The notes under the pieces were generated by a model. The model made no database searches. It saw nothing but the letters and a program-made list of their open reading frames with translations, and was not told the DNA's origin. From the NCBI RefSeq assembly GCF_016629525.1, contig NZ_AP024269.1, forward strand, positions 3,720,001-3,784,000: a stretch of 64,000 nt of DNA, given 5' to 3'. Positions 26,212 to 36,132 of the stretch are shown here, piece by piece (position 1 is the stretch's first letter; the number at the start of each line of letters is the position of its first letter). The DNA is from Kaistia sp. 32K (lineage in GTDB: Bacteria > Pseudomonadota > Alphaproteobacteria > Rhizobiales > Kaistiaceae). The position numbers were made by a program, and so were the translations under genes.

Positions 26212-28602
26212 TCAGTGGCGCTTGCCCCCGGGCCTGCCCTTGAACGAGCCGCCGCCCGGCCGGCCGCGACGGCCGCGGAAGCCGCCCTCGTCCGCCACCT
26301 TGCGCTCGCCCTTGGGCAGCATCTTGCCGTCCGACATCAGCTCGAAGCGGAGCGCGCCGGCGACCGGCGCCACCTCGACCAGCTTGACCTCCACCGCGTC
26401 GCCGAGGCGGAACATCTCGCCGGTGCGCGAGCCGATCACGGCCTGGCGCGCCTCGTCGAACTGGTAGTAGTCCGAGCCGATCGAGCCGATCGGCACAAAG
26501 CCGTCGGCGCCCGTCTCGTCGAGCTTGACGAAGAGGCCTGCCCGCGTGACGCCGGCGATGCGGCCGTTGAAATGCGCGCCGACGCGATCGGCCAGCCAAT
26601 GCGCGACGAGACGGTCGATCGTCTCGCGCTCGGCCGCCATGGCGCGGCGCTCGGCGCCGGAGATCTCCTGCGCGATCGCCTCGAGATCCTTCTCCAGGCC
26701 GTCCTGCAGCCCGCCCTCGCCCAGCTCCAGCGAACGGACCAGGGCGCGGTGGACGATCAGGTCGGCATAGCGGCGGATCGGCGAGGTGAAATGGGCGTAG
26801 CGGCGGAGATTGAGGCCGAAATGGCCAATATTCTCCGGGCTGTAGATCGCCTGGCTCTGCGAACGCAGCACCACCTCGTTGACGAGGGCGGCATGCTCGC
26901 TGTCCTTCACCCGGTCGAGGATCAGGTTGAAGTGGCTCGGCCGGAGATTGCCGCTCTTCGGCAAGTTCATCTCGATCGAGGCGAGGAACTCGCGCAGCGC
27001 CTCGAGCTTGGCCAGCGACGGGGCGTCGTGCACGCGATAGACCAGCGGCGAGCCCTTGCGCTCCAGCGTCTCGGCGGCGGCGACGTTCGCCTGGATCATG
27101 AACTCCTCGATCAGCTTGTGCGCGTCGAGGCGTTCGGGAACGACGATCCGGTCGATGGCGCCGTCGGCGCCGACCACGACCTTGCGCTCCGGCAGGTCGA
27201 GATCGAGCGGCTCGCGATTGTCGCGGCCGCGCTTCATCACGGCATAGGCGGCCCAGAGCGGCTTCAGGATCGGCTCCAGCAGCGGGCCGGTCTTGTCGTC
27301 GGGCCGACCGTCGATGGCGTCCTGCGCCTGGCTGTAGGCGAGCTTGGCCGCCGACCGCATCATGACGCGATGGAACCAGTGGAACTTCTTCTTGCCCTCG
27401 GCGGTGAACTGCATCCTGACCGCCAGCGCCGGGCGGTCCTCGCCCTCGCGCAGCGAGCAGAGATCGTTCGAGATCCGCTCCGGCAGCATCGGCACGACGC
27501 GGTCGGGGAAATAGACCGAATTGCCGCGCTTCAGCGCCTCGCGGTCGAGCGGCGAATTCGGCCGCACATACCAGGCGACGTCAGCGATCGCGACGGTGAC
27601 GAGGAAGCCGCCGGGATTCTCGGGATCGGGATCCGGCTCGGCATAGACGGCGTCGTCATGGTCCTTGGCATCGGCCGGGTCGATGGTGACCAGCGGCACA
27701 TGGCGCCAGTCCTCGCGACCGCCGGAGATGACCGCCGGCTTCGCCCGCTCGGCCTCGTCGAGCACCGCCTGCGGGAAGACATAGGGGATGTCGTGCGCGT
27801 GGATGGCGATCATCGAGACCGCCTTCTCGCTCGTCATCGCGCCGACGATCTCGACGACGCGGACGCGCGGCGGGCCATAGCGCGTGGCGCGCTTCGGCTC
27901 GACGGCGACGAGATCGCCGTCCTTCGCGCCGTTCAGGTCGTCGGGATCGACGTCCGCCTCGCGCTGCTTGCGATCGACCGGATCGATGCGCGCGCCATGC
28001 GGCGTCAGGCGCACGACGCCGAGGATCGAGGCGGCGCGCTTCTCGATCACCTTGATGATGCGGCCGGTATGGGCATAGCCCGTGGCCTCGAGATCGGCGG
28101 GATCGACATGCGACAGCACGCGGTCGCCGATGCCGGGTGCGGGAACCAGCGGCTTGCCGCGATTGGCGCGAATCAGGATGCGCGGCGCGTCGCCGTGGTC
28201 CTTGTCCCAGTTGGCGGGCTGGGCGATGAATTCGCCGTCCTCGTCGCGCTCGACAATCGTCAGCACGGTGACGGGCGGGATATCGCCCGGACGCGTCAGC
28301 TTCTTGCGGTTCTTCTCGACGAGCCCGTCCTCGCTCAATTCCTTGAGCGTGCGCTTCAGCGCGATGCGGGCGCCGCCGGAAATGCCGAAATGCTTCGAGA
28401 TCTCGCGCTTGGTCGCCTTGCCGGGATTCTCTGCGATGAAGGCGAGGATCGCCTCACGCGAGGGCATGCCGTTGGCGGGCGGCGCGACGGGGGCGACCAG
28501 CTTGCCGGAGGCCTTGGCGAAGGCGGCGGAACGCGTCGCGGATCTCGCGCCGGGCGTCCGGACCTTGGGGGATTTGGGGGGAGTGTCTGGCTTCTTGGCC
28601 AA
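26212..28602 (-). CDS. rnr: Ribonuclease R
   Basis: This 796-residue exoribonuclease has a basic N-terminal extension, a winged helix (GKATKREISKHFGISGG near residue 60), cold-shock-type domains, the RNB domain with PADAKDHDDAVYAE and YVRPNSPLDREALKRGNSVYFP, the HFTSPIRRYADL motif, then an S1 domain (GRIAGVTRAGLFVKLDETGA) and a Gly/Arg-rich tail. It degrades structured RNA. The start is placed at TTG 28602 (MAKKPDTPP), since no ATG precedes the conserved part and the reading frame opens close by; its ribosome binding site is weak. Confidence 0.9.
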   Translation of the reverse strand: MAKKPDTPPKSPKVRTPGARSATRSAAFAKASGKLVAPVAPPANGMPSREAILAFIAENPGKATKREISKHFGISGGARIALKRTLKELSEDGLVEKNRKKLTRPGDIPPVTVLTIVERDEDGEFIAQPANWDKDHGDAPRILIRANRGKPLVPAPGIGDRVLSHVDPADLEATGYAHTGRIIKVIEKRAASILGVVRLTPHGARIDPVDRKQREADVDPDDLNGAKDGDLVAVEPKRATRYGPPRVRVVEIVGAMTSEKAVSMIAIHAHDIPYVFPQAVLDEAERAKPAVISGGREDWRHVPLVTIDPADAKDHDDAVYAEPDPDPENPGGFLVTVAIADVAWYVRPNSPLDREALKRGNSVYFPDRVVPMLPERISNDLCSLREGEDRPALAVRMQFTAEGKKKFHWFHRVMMRSAAKLAYSQAQDAIDGRPDDKTGPLLEPILKPLWAAYAVMKRGRDNREPLDLDLPERKVVVGADGAIDRIVVPERLDAHKLIEEFMIQANVAAAETLERKGSPLVYRVHDAPSLAKLEALREFLASIEMNLPKSGNLRPSHFNLILDRVKDSEHAALVNEVVLRSQSQAIYSPENIGHFGLNLRRYAHFTSPIRRYADLIVHRALVRSLELGEGGLQDGLEKDLEAIAQEISGAERRAMAAERETIDRLVAHWLADRVGAHFNGRIAGVTRAGLFVKLDETGADGFVPIGSIGSDYYQFDEARQAVIGSRTGEMFRLGDAVEVKLVEVAPVAGALRFELMSDGKMLPKGERKVADEGGFRGRRGRPGGGSFKGRPGGKRH

Positions 28603-28732
28603 GTAAATAATGTCCAGTTCGGAAATAGGGTGTCGGGACGCGGGGCCCCGGCTCTCCCGGAGGGAGAAACGAGAATGGCCGGCCGCGCCATTTCTGGCAA
28701 CAGCCGGCCTTGAACGGTTCCGCGGCGATCGC

Positions 28733-31483
28733 CTAGTCGGCGTCCGCCTCGGTCTCCGCTTTCTTGGCGGCAGTCTTCTTCGCAGCCGGCTTCTTGGCCG
28801 CGGCCTTCTTGGCGGGCGCCTTCTTCGCCGGCGCATCTTCCGACGCGTCGTCCGAAGACGCCTTGGCAGCGGCCTTCTTGGCCGGAGCCTTCTTCGTGGC
28901 AGCCGGCTTCGCCGCCGCGCGCGTCTTCTTCACCGGCGCCTTGCCCGCCTTCTCGGCGATCAGAGCGACGGCTTCCTCGAGCGATACTGTCTCGGGCGGC
29001 AAGGTCTTCGGCAGGGTCGCGTTGACGGCGCCGTGCTTCACATAGGGGCCGTACTTGCCCGCATGCACGGTGACCGCCCCGCCCAATGTCGGGTGGTCGC
29101 CCAGCGTCTTCAAGGGCTCGGCGCCGGCGCGAGCCGGCCGGCCGCCGCGCGCCTTCTTCTCGGCGATGACGGCGACGGCGCGGTTGATACCGACTTCGAA
29201 GACCTCGTCGACGCTCTCGAGATTGGCGTATTTGCCGTCATGCAGCAGGAACGGGCCATAGCGGCCGATACCGGCCTGGATCGGCTTGCCGTCTTCCGGA
29301 TGAACACCGACCTCGCGCGGCAGCGACAGAAGCGCCAGCGCCCGTTCGAGGTCGAGGGTCGCGGCGTCCCAGCCCTTGGGCAGGCTCGCCCGTTTCGGCT
29401 TCTCCTTGCCCTCGGGCTCGCCGAGCTGGACATAGGGACCGAAGCGGCCCGTACGCACGCTCACCTCGAGCCCGGTCTCGGGATCGGTGCCGAGCACCTT
29501 CGAGCCCTCGGCGCCGAGCGCCGAGCCGTTCTCGCCGTTCTCGCCCGGCGTCGCATCGTCGCCCGAGGCGGCGAGCTGGCGGGTGAAGCGGCATTCCGGA
29601 TAGTTCGAGCAGCCGATGAAGGAGCCGAACTTGCCGAGCTTCAGCGACAGGCGGCCGGTGCCGCAGGACGGGCAGGCACGCGGGTCGCCGCCATCGGCGC
29701 GGGCCGGGAAGATATGCGGGCCGAGCAGGTCGTTCAGCGCATCGAGGACCTGCGTGACGCGCAGTTCCTTGGTGTCGCCGACATCAGCGGCGAAGCGCTG
29801 CCAGAACTCGCGCAGCACGTCCTTCCAGGCGATCTCGCCGGCCGAGATCTGGTCGAGCTTCTCTTCGAGATCGGCGGTGAAATCATATTCGACATAGCGC
29901 GAGAAGAAGCTCTGCAGGAACGCCGTGACCAGGCGGCCCTTGTCCTCGGGAACGAGGCGCTTCTTCTCGATCCGCACATATTCGCGGTCCTGCAGCACGC
30001 CGAGCGTCGCCGCATAGGTCGAGGGACGGCCGATGCCGAGCTCTTCCATGCGCTTCACCAGCGTCGCCTCGCTGTAGCGCGGCGGCGGCTCGGTAAAGTG
30101 CTGGGTGGCGGCGATCGCCTTCTTGGTCAGCGCCTCGCCCTTCTCCATGCGCGGCAGGCGGCCCTCGTCGTCGTCGCCGTCGTCGTCCTTGTCCTCGTTG
30201 TAGAGGGCGAGGAAGCCGTCGAAGACCATCACCTGGCCGGAGGCGCGCAGGTCGATCTTGCGGCCGCCGGCGTCGACGAGAATGTCGACCGCGGTGCGCT
30301 GCATCTCGGCCGATTCCATCTGGCTCGCGACGGTGCGCTTCCAGATCAGCTCGTACAGGCGGGCCTGGTCGCTATCGACATAGCGGGCGACGTCGCGCGG
30401 GCGGCGCTTCGGATCGGTCGGGCGGATCGCCTCGTGCGCTTCCTGGGCGTTCTTCGCCTTCACCTGGTATTTGCGCGGCGCGCCGGGCAGATGCTTGGCC
30501 GAGAAATCCTCGCCGATCACGCCGCGCACGGCAGCCACCGCCTCCGGCGCCATGTCGACGCCGTCGGTACGCATATAGGTGATGAGACCGACCGTCTCGC
30601 CGCCGATGTCGACGCCTTCATACAGGCGCTGCGCCAGCTGCATGGTGCGGTTCGGCGCGAAGCCGAGCTTGCGGCTCGCTTCCTGCTGCAGCGTCGAGGT
30701 GGTGAAGGGCGCGAAGGGATGGCGCTTGGCGGGCTTCGATTCGATCTCGGCGACCGTGTAGCGGCCGGCGTCGAGCGCCGCGCGGAAGGCTTCCGCCTCC
30801 TCGGCCGTGCCGACGTCGAGACGGCTGATCTTCTTGCCGTCGGCGCCGACGAGGCGGGCCAGGAATTCGTCGCCCCGCGGCGTCGCCAGCGTCGCCACCA
30901 GCGACCAGTATTCGCGGGGGCGGAAGACCTCGATCTCGTTCTCGCGGTCGCAGACGAGACGCAATGCCACCGACTGCACGCGGCCGGCCGAGCGGGCGCC
31001 CGGCAGCTTGCGCCACAGCACCGGCGACAAGGTGAAGCCGACCAGATAGTCGAGGGCCCGGCGCGCCAGATAGGCGTCGACCAGGGCCACGTCGATCGGA
31101 CGCGGATTCTTCATCGCGTCGAGGACGGCCTGCTTGGTGATGGCGTTGAAGACGACGCGCTCGACCGGCTTGTCCTTGATCGCGCGCTTCTGCTTCAAGA
31201 CCTCGAGCACGTGCCACGAGATCGCCTCTCCTTCGCGATCCGGGTCGGTTGCGAGGATGATGCGGTCGGCGGCTTTGGCGGCGGCGGCCATGTCGACGAG
31301 GCGCTTGGCGGACTTCGGGTCCGCCTCCCAGCTCATGGCAAAGTCCTCGTCCGGCAGCACCGAGCCGTCTTTCGACGGCAGGTCGCGGACATGGCCGTAG
31401 GAAGCCACGACCTGATAGTCGGAGCCGAGGTACTTGTTGATCGTTTTCGCCTTGGCAGGCGATTCCACGATGACGAGATTCAT
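28733..31483 (-). CDS. topA: DNA topoisomerase I
   Basis: This 916-residue type IA topoisomerase relaxes negative supercoils. The Toprim domain opens with VIVESPAKAKTINKYLG and contains ATDPDREGEAISWH. The catalytic Tyr lies in GLITYMRTDGVDM near residue 300. A cysteine zinc ribbon (CPSCGTGRL, CSNYPEC) and several topoisomerase C-terminal repeats (GRFGPYVQLG, GRYGPFLLHDG, GKYGPYVKHG) follow. The last 75 residues are Lys/Ala-rich PAKKA-type repeats that probably bind DNA. The ATG at 31483 matches the family start; one at 31492 is possible. Confidence 0.96.
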   Translation of the reverse strand: MNLVIVESPAKAKTINKYLGSDYQVVASYGHVRDLPSKDGSVLPDEDFAMSWEADPKSAKRLVDMAAAAKAADRIILATDPDREGEAISWHVLEVLKQKRAIKDKPVERVVFNAITKQAVLDAMKNPRPIDVALVDAYLARRALDYLVGFTLSPVLWRKLPGARSAGRVQSVALRLVCDRENEIEVFRPREYWSLVATLATPRGDEFLARLVGADGKKISRLDVGTAEEAEAFRAALDAGRYTVAEIESKPAKRHPFAPFTTSTLQQEASRKLGFAPNRTMQLAQRLYEGVDIGGETVGLITYMRTDGVDMAPEAVAAVRGVIGEDFSAKHLPGAPRKYQVKAKNAQEAHEAIRPTDPKRRPRDVARYVDSDQARLYELIWKRTVASQMESAEMQRTAVDILVDAGGRKIDLRASGQVMVFDGFLALYNEDKDDDGDDDEGRLPRMEKGEALTKKAIAATQHFTEPPPRYSEATLVKRMEELGIGRPSTYAATLGVLQDREYVRIEKKRLVPEDKGRLVTAFLQSFFSRYVEYDFTADLEEKLDQISAGEIAWKDVLREFWQRFAADVGDTKELRVTQVLDALNDLLGPHIFPARADGGDPRACPSCGTGRLSLKLGKFGSFIGCSNYPECRFTRQLAASGDDATPGENGENGSALGAEGSKVLGTDPETGLEVSVRTGRFGPYVQLGEPEGKEKPKRASLPKGWDAATLDLERALALLSLPREVGVHPEDGKPIQAGIGRYGPFLLHDGKYANLESVDEVFEVGINRAVAVIAEKKARGGRPARAGAEPLKTLGDHPTLGGAVTVHAGKYGPYVKHGAVNATLPKTLPPETVSLEEAVALIAEKAGKAPVKKTRAAAKPAATKKAPAKKAAAKASSDDASEDAPAKKAPAKKAAAKKPAAKKTAAKKAETEADAD

Positions 31484-31661
31484 CAATGCCATTTACGAAA
31501 AGGCCGAACGGGCAAGGGCCCGTTCCGGCGGGAAATTGGAGCAAGGCGGTCCATCCGCCGATCCCACGAGGGTGGGCGCAGTCGGGCTGGACAATCCCGG
31601 AAAGCACCTTGCCTGTCAATGAATGGCTCGTTTGGCAACTGCGCAACCAGTCAGATTGCCT

Positions 31662-31693
31662 ATAATTCAAGATTGGAATTATATTAGAATTAT
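31662..31693. promoter_or_regulatory. AT-rich inverted repeat with a third half-site
   Basis: ATAATTC and GAATTAT form perfect 7-bp arms around a 7-bp spacer at 31662-31682, and another GAATTAT follows at 31687-31693. The block is AT-rich inside GC-rich DNA, and lies 32 bases before the small gene at 31725 and about 180 bases upstream of topA. It resembles an operator, but no regulator can be named. Confidence 0.45.
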
Positions 31694-31724
31694 GGAAGCC
31701 AACCACCATCCGAGGTGACGGAAT

Positions 31725-31994
31725 ATGGCATTGCCGTTTGATGATGCAAGCGTTGCGGGGATGGCGCGGACCGAACCGATCGAAACGGTGCAGCGCTCCG
31801 TTTCCGGCTATGTGGCCGATATGGCGAAAGACCTCCGGGCCATCGCCACCAACGCAGACCTCCCCGTTCTCGCCTATCTCCTCTCCGTCGCCGAAGAAGA
31901 AGCCCGGTCCACGCACCGCTCCCTGCGCACCGAGACCACGGCCAAGGTCCTGGCCGATGCGGATGGGCTCTATCCCTCCCCGGACGATTCCTAA
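31725..31994 (+). CDS. Small conserved protein, unknown function
   Basis: This 89-residue soluble protein is mainly helical (VQRSVSGYVADMAKDLRAI, LPVLAYLLSVAEEEARS) and has no signal peptide or recognised motif. GAGGTGACGG lies upstream of the ATG. Its stop overlaps the convergent dprA stop by four bases, and the AT-rich inverted repeat lies just upstream. Its composition and codon use look like a real gene. Confidence 0.68.
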   Translation: MALPFDDASVAGMARTEPIETVQRSVSGYVADMAKDLRAIATNADLPVLAYLLSVAEEEARSTHRSLRTETTAKVLADADGLYPSPDDS

Positions 31995-33151
31995 TCCAAT
32001 AGCGACACGCGCTGCCCGGCATGCCGCTCGATCCGCCCTCCGAGATCGAGCTCCAGAAGCAGGACATGCACCGTTCCCGCCGGCAGCCCGGTCCATCGAA
32101 TCAGCGCGTCGATCTCGGTCGGCACCGGCCCCAGCGCCTCGATCAGCACGTCGCGATCCCTTTCGCTCGGATCCTCGCGCTCGCCGAGCCCCGAGACTTC
32201 CGGCGCGGTGTCCGGCCAGTTGGCCGCCGCAGCGTCCGGCTCGAGCATCGGCGCGAGGATGTCGAGGATATCGGCGACGCCGGTCACCAGATGGGCGCCC
32301 TGCTTGATCAGCCGGTTGGCGCCGGCGGCGCGCGGGTCGAGCGGCGATCCCGGCACGGCGAACACCACCCTGCCCTGCTCGCCGGCGAGCCGCGCCGTGA
32401 TCAGCGATCCCGAACGCTCCGCCGCCTCGACGACGACGACACCGGCGGCGATGCCGGAGACGAGGCGGTTCCGCCGCGGAAAATCCCGTGCCCTCGGCTC
32501 CCAGCCGAGCGGCATCTCCGAAAGATGCGCGCCCCCGGACGCCAGGATGCGATCGGCGAGCGCCGCGTTCTCCGGCGGATAGAGCCGGTCGAGCCCGCCG
32601 GCGAAGACGGCGATCGTGCCGGATTGAAGCGCCGCCTCATGCGCCGCCGCGTCGATGCCGCGCGCCAGCCCCGAGACGACGACATGCCCCGCCTCGCCGA
32701 GGTTGCGCGCCAGGATCTGCGCCATGCGGCGGCCGGCGACGGAGGCATTGCGGGCGCCGACGACGGCAATGGCCGGGCGCGCGAACACGGCCGGATCGCC
32801 GCGAATGGCGACGAGCGGCGGCGGCGCGTCGATCTCGCGCAGCCAGGCGGGGTAGCCGGGCTCCCGGATGGCGAGGAACCGGCCGCCGAGGCGGTCGAGC
32901 GCCGCGAGCTCGTGCTCGGCCTCGTTGACGCCGGCGATGCGGATGCGGCGGCCGCTGCGCGCGGCAAGTTCGGGGAGCCCGGCGATCGCGCGCTCGGCGG
33001 TGCCGAAATGCTCGATCAGGCCGCGAAACGTCACGGGGCCGACATTCTCGCTGCGGATCAGGCGGAGCCAGGCCAGCCGCTCGTCATCGGAGAGGCGCGG
33101 CGCGTCGTTCCGGCGGTCGGCGCGGGGAAGATCCTTCGCCCCGCGCTCCAT
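31991..33151 (-). CDS. dprA: DNA-processing protein DprA
   Basis: This 386-residue protein loads RecA on incoming single-stranded DNA during transformation. After an N-terminal helical region it has the Rossmann-like domain: AIVGARNASVAGRRMAQ-type motif (VVGARNAS), VVSGLARGIDAAAHEAAL and AAERSGSLITARLAGEQGR. The C-terminal winged helix (VPTEIDALIRWTGLPAGTV) completes the family layout. It is followed closely upstream by plsY, four bases away, the common Hyphomicrobiales order. Confidence 0.95.
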   Translation of the reverse strand: MERGAKDLPRADRRNDAPRLSDDERLAWLRLIRSENVGPVTFRGLIEHFGTAERAIAGLPELAARSGRRIRIAGVNEAEHELAALDRLGGRFLAIREPGYPAWLREIDAPPPLVAIRGDPAVFARPAIAVVGARNASVAGRRMAQILARNLGEAGHVVVSGLARGIDAAAHEAALQSGTIAVFAGGLDRLYPPENAALADRILASGGAHLSEMPLGWEPRARDFPRRNRLVSGIAAGVVVVEAAERSGSLITARLAGEQGRVVFAVPGSPLDPRAAGANRLIKQGAHLVTGVADILDILAPMLEPDAAAANWPDTAPEVSGLGEREDPSERDRDVLIEALGPVPTEIDALIRWTGLPAGTVHVLLLELDLGGRIERHAGQRVSLLD

Positions 33152-33155
33152 CGCG

Positions 33156-33773
33156 TCAGCCCTTCTGGCCGATCCGGCTTTCGCTGCCGGATAGCAGCCG
33201 GGCGATGTTCGGCCGGTGCTTGAGGAACAGGATCACCGCCAGCACGGCGAAGAGCAGCGCCTTCGGATAGTCGCCGACGGCGAGAAGCGTGAGCGGCACG
33301 ACGGCGCTGGCGATCAGCGCTGCCAGCGACGAATAGCGGCTCAGATAGGCGACGGCGAGCCAGACGACGGCGAACAGCAGCGCCATTGGCCAGGCGAGGC
33401 CGATCAGCACGCCGAGATAGGTGGCGACGCCCTTGCCGCCCTTGAAGCCGAGCCAGACCGGGAAGACGTGGCCGAGGAAGGCGCCGAGACCGGCGAGGAT
33501 CGCCGCCTCCGGGCCCCAGAAATGGCCAGCCAGCAGCACCGCGACCGTGCCCTTCAGCGCATCGCCGACCAGCGTCGCGGCGGCGAGCTTCTTGTTGCCG
33601 GTCCTGAGCACGTTGGTGGCGCCGATATTGCCGGAGCCGATGGCGCGGACATCGCCGAGGCCGGCGAAGCGCGTCAGGATCAGCCCGAACGGGATCGACC
33701 CGAGCAGATAGCCGAGGACGAGCGCCGCCAGGATGAGCGGCGCGCTGAGATCCCAGCCGATTGGCTGCGGCAT
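33156..33773 (-). CDS. plsY: Acyl-phosphate glycerol-3-phosphate acyltransferase PlsY
   Basis: This 205-residue inner-membrane enzyme transfers an acyl group from acyl phosphate to glycerol-3-phosphate, the first step of phospholipid synthesis. The three motifs are SIPFGLI near residue 26, [12 protein letters not shown] near 46 and KGGKGVAT near 112, the phosphate-binding loop. The ATG at 33773 has GGGGGA seven bases upstream and is preferred over 33779. It lies in an apparent operon with dprA and pyrC/pyrB upstream. Confidence 0.95.
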   Translation of the reverse strand: MPQPIGWDLSAPLILAALVLGYLLGSIPFGLILTRFAGLGDVRAIGSGNIGATNVLRTGNKKLAAATLVGDALKGTVAVLLAGHFWGPEAAILAGLGAFLGHVFPVWLGFKGGKGVATYLGVLIGLAWPMALLFAVVWLAVAYLSRYSSLAALIASAVVPLTLLAVGDYPKALLFAVLAVILFLKHRPNIARLLSGSESRIGQKG

Positions 33774-33845
33774 GGTCATTCCCCCGAACTCAAATCAAAT
33801 GCGCGAACGCCGGCATCACTGTGGCCGGCGTCGCGGACGCCCCCG

Positions 33846-35168
33846 TCAGTCGGCAGCGTATGCGTAGACGGTGCGGCCCGCAACGATTGTCCGGAGCACG
33901 CGACCCTCGAAGCGGGCGCCCTCGAACGGCGTGTTCTTCGAGCGCGAGCGGAGCTTCTCGCCGTCGCAGATCCACGGCATGGTCGGGTCGACGAGGATGA
34001 GATCGGCCGGCGCGCCCGGCGTCAGACGTCCGCCGGGAAGGCCGAGCAGGTCGGCCGGCCGGGTCGAGAGCGCGCGGGCGACGGTCAGAAGATCGACCTC
34101 GCCATTGTTGACGAGACGCAGCGCCACCGCGAGCAGCGTCTCGAGCCCGACGGCGCCGTCCTCCGCTTCCGCGAAGGGATGGCGCTTGGTGTCGACGTCC
34201 TGCGGATCGTGGCTGGAGACGATGACGTCGATCGTGCCGTCGGCGACGCCCTCGATCATCGCCAGGCGGTCGTCCTCCGAACGGAGCGGCGGCGACAGGC
34301 GGAAGAAGGTGCGGTACGGGCCGATATCGAGCTCGTTCAGCGCCAGATGCGTGGCCGAGACGCCGCAGGAGACGGCGAGCCCGGCCTTCTTGGCGCGGCG
34401 GATGACCTCGAGCGATTCCGCGCAGGAGATCTGCGCCGCGTGATAGCGGCCGCGCGTCAGCGCCGCGAGGCGGACGTCGCGCTCCAGCATGATGATCTCG
34501 GCTTCCTTCGGAATGCCCGAAAGCCCGAGACGCGTCGCCGTCTCTCCCTCGTTCATCACGCCCGAGCCGGTCAGGTCGGGATCGGCCGGATGATGCATGA
34601 TCAGCGCGCCGAAATCGCGCGCATAGGTCAGCGCCCGGCGCAGCACCAGCGCATTGGTGATCGAGTGACGGCCCTCGGTGAAGCCGACCGCGCCCGCCTC
34701 GCGCAGCAGGCCGAACTCGGTCATCTCGCGGCCCTTGAGGCCCTTGGTGACGGCGGCCATCGGCAGCACGCGCACCAGCGTCGTGTCGCGGGTGCGGCGG
34801 GCGATGTAGTCGACCAGCGCCACGTCGTCGATCACCGGATCGGTGTCCGGCATGGTGATCATGGTGGTGACGCCGCCGGCGGCGGCGGCCTGACCGGCCG
34901 AGGCGAAGGTCTCGCGATGCTCGGCGCCGGGCTCGCCGACGAAGACGCGCATGTCGATCAGGCCCGGCATCACGACCGCGCCGCGGCAATCGAGGATCTC
35001 GGCGTCATCCGGCAGCGCCGCGCCATCGGCTTCCGGCCCGGCGGCGACGATCACGCCGTCGGCGACAACCACGCTGCCCCGCGCGTCGAGATTGCGCGAG
35101 GGATCGATGACGCGGACATTCTTGAGGACGAGCGGACGCTCGGTCGGGTTCAGGCGCTCGGCGTTCAT
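33846..35168 (-). CDS. pyrC: Dihydroorotase-like protein, metal ligands missing (PyrX type)
   Basis: This 440-residue protein has the dihydroorotase amidohydrolase fold and lies seven bases after pyrB. At the N-terminal metal site the usual D-x-H-x-H-x-R-E-P-G reads DMRVFVGEPG at residues 72-81, so both histidines (now Arg74 and Phe76) and the substrate Arg (now Gly78) are lost. It is therefore likely a non-catalytic PyrX-type subunit, as in Pseudomonas, which stabilises aspartate transcarbamoylase. Another active PyrC would then be needed elsewhere. The label pyrC follows common annotation. Confidence 0.87.
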   Translation of the reverse strand: MNAERLNPTERPLVLKNVRVIDPSRNLDARGSVVVADGVIVAAGPEADGAALPDDAEILDCRGAVVMPGLIDMRVFVGEPGAEHRETFASAGQAAAAGGVTTMITMPDTDPVIDDVALVDYIARRTRDTTLVRVLPMAAVTKGLKGREMTEFGLLREAGAVGFTEGRHSITNALVLRRALTYARDFGALIMHHPADPDLTGSGVMNEGETATRLGLSGIPKEAEIIMLERDVRLAALTRGRYHAAQISCAESLEVIRRAKKAGLAVSCGVSATHLALNELDIGPYRTFFRLSPPLRSEDDRLAMIEGVADGTIDVIVSSHDPQDVDTKRHPFAEAEDGAVGLETLLAVALRLVNNGEVDLLTVARALSTRPADLLGLPGGRLTPGAPADLILVDPTMPWICDGEKLRSRSKNTPFEGARFEGRVLRTIVAGRTVYAYAAD

Positions 35169-35175
35169 GTCGCCC

Positions 35176-36132
35176 TCATCCGTTCGGAAGGTTCTGGGCC
35201 AGGGCTTCGAGCACCGCCATGCGCACGGCGACGCCCATCTCGACCTGGTCGCGGATCAGGCTCTGCGGACCATCGGCGATGGCCGAGTCGATCTCGACGC
35301 CCCGGTTCATCGGGCCCGGATGCATCACCAGCGCGTCGGGCTTTGCAATGGCGAGCTTTTCCGCATCGAGGCCGAAGAAGTGGAAATACTCCCGCACCGA
35401 CGGCACGAAGGAGCCGTCCATGCGCTCGCGCTGCAGGCGCAGCATCATGACGATGTCGGCGTCGACGAGGCCCTTGCGCATGTCGGTGAAGATCTCGACG
35501 CCGAGGCGATCGAGGCCCTTCGGCAGCAGCGTCGACGGCCCGATGCAGCGGACCCGCGCGCCGAGCGCGTTCAAAAGCATGATGTTCGAGCGGGCGACGC
35601 GCGAATGCAGGATGTCGCCGCAGATCGCGACCGTGAGGTCGTGGATCGGGCCCTTGTGGCGGCGGATCGTCAGCGCATCGAGCAGCGCCTGGGTCGGGTG
35701 CTCATGCGCGCCGTCGCCGGCGTTGATCACCGAGCAGCCGACCTTCTGCGCGAGCAGGTGCACCGCGCCGGCGGCGTGATGGCGGACGACCAGGATGTCC
35801 GGGTTCATCGCGTTCAGCGTCATCGCGGTGTCGATGAGCGTCTCGCCCTTCTTCACCGAGGACGAGCCGACCGACATGTTCATGACGTCGGCGCCGAGGC
35901 GCTTTCCGGCGAGTTCGAACGAGGACTGCGTCCGCGTCGAGGCCTCGAAGAACAGGTTGATCTGGGTGCGTCCGCGCAGGACGGATTTTTTCTTCTCTAC
36001 CTGTCGGCTGACTTCGACGGCCTGTTCGGCGAGGTCGAGAAGGGCGATGATCTCCTCGGGCAGGAGACCTTCGATGCCTAGCAGGTGGCGATGCGCGAAC
36101 ACTGCGGCGGGACTTGATTTGAGCGCGTTCAT
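35176..36132 (-). CDS. pyrB: Aspartate carbamoyltransferase catalytic subunit
   Basis: This 318-residue enzyme joins aspartate and carbamoyl phosphate, the committed pyrimidine step. The carbamoyl-phosphate motif is STRTQSSFE near residue 65, with SVKKGETL (catalytic Lys) near 93, [10 protein letters not shown] near 145 and the aspartate-side motif HPGPMNRG near 279. No PyrI lies nearby; in the dihydroorotase-like type of complex the adjacent inactive PyrX takes a structural role. It heads the pyrB-pyrC-plsY-dprA run. Confidence 0.96.
   Translation of the reverse strand: MNALKSSPAAVFAHRHLLGIEGLLPEEIIALLDLAEQAVEVSRQVEKKKSVLRGRTQINLFFEASTRTQSSFELAGKRLGADVMNMSVGSSSVKKGETLIDTAMTLNAMNPDILVVRHHAAGAVHLLAQKVGCSVINAGDGAHEHPTQALLDALTIRRHKGPIHDLTVAICGDILHSRVARSNIMLLNALGARVRCIGPSTLLPKGLDRLGVEIFTDMRKGLVDADIVMMLRLQRERMDGSFVPSVREYFHFFGLDAEKLAIAKPDALVMHPGPMNRGVEIDSAIADGPQSLIRDQVEMGVAVRMAVLEALAQNLPNG

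Noticed and set aside
26074..28713. 879-residue plus-strand ORF
   Set aside because: It is antisense to rnr and shows a shadow composition.
28610..31687. 1025-residue plus-strand ORF
   Set aside because: It lies opposite topA over its full length, and topA has all expected motifs. The composition is that of a shadow frame.
33216..35450. 744-residue plus-strand ORF
   Set aside because: It is antisense to plsY and the dihydroorotase-like gene and has no motifs.
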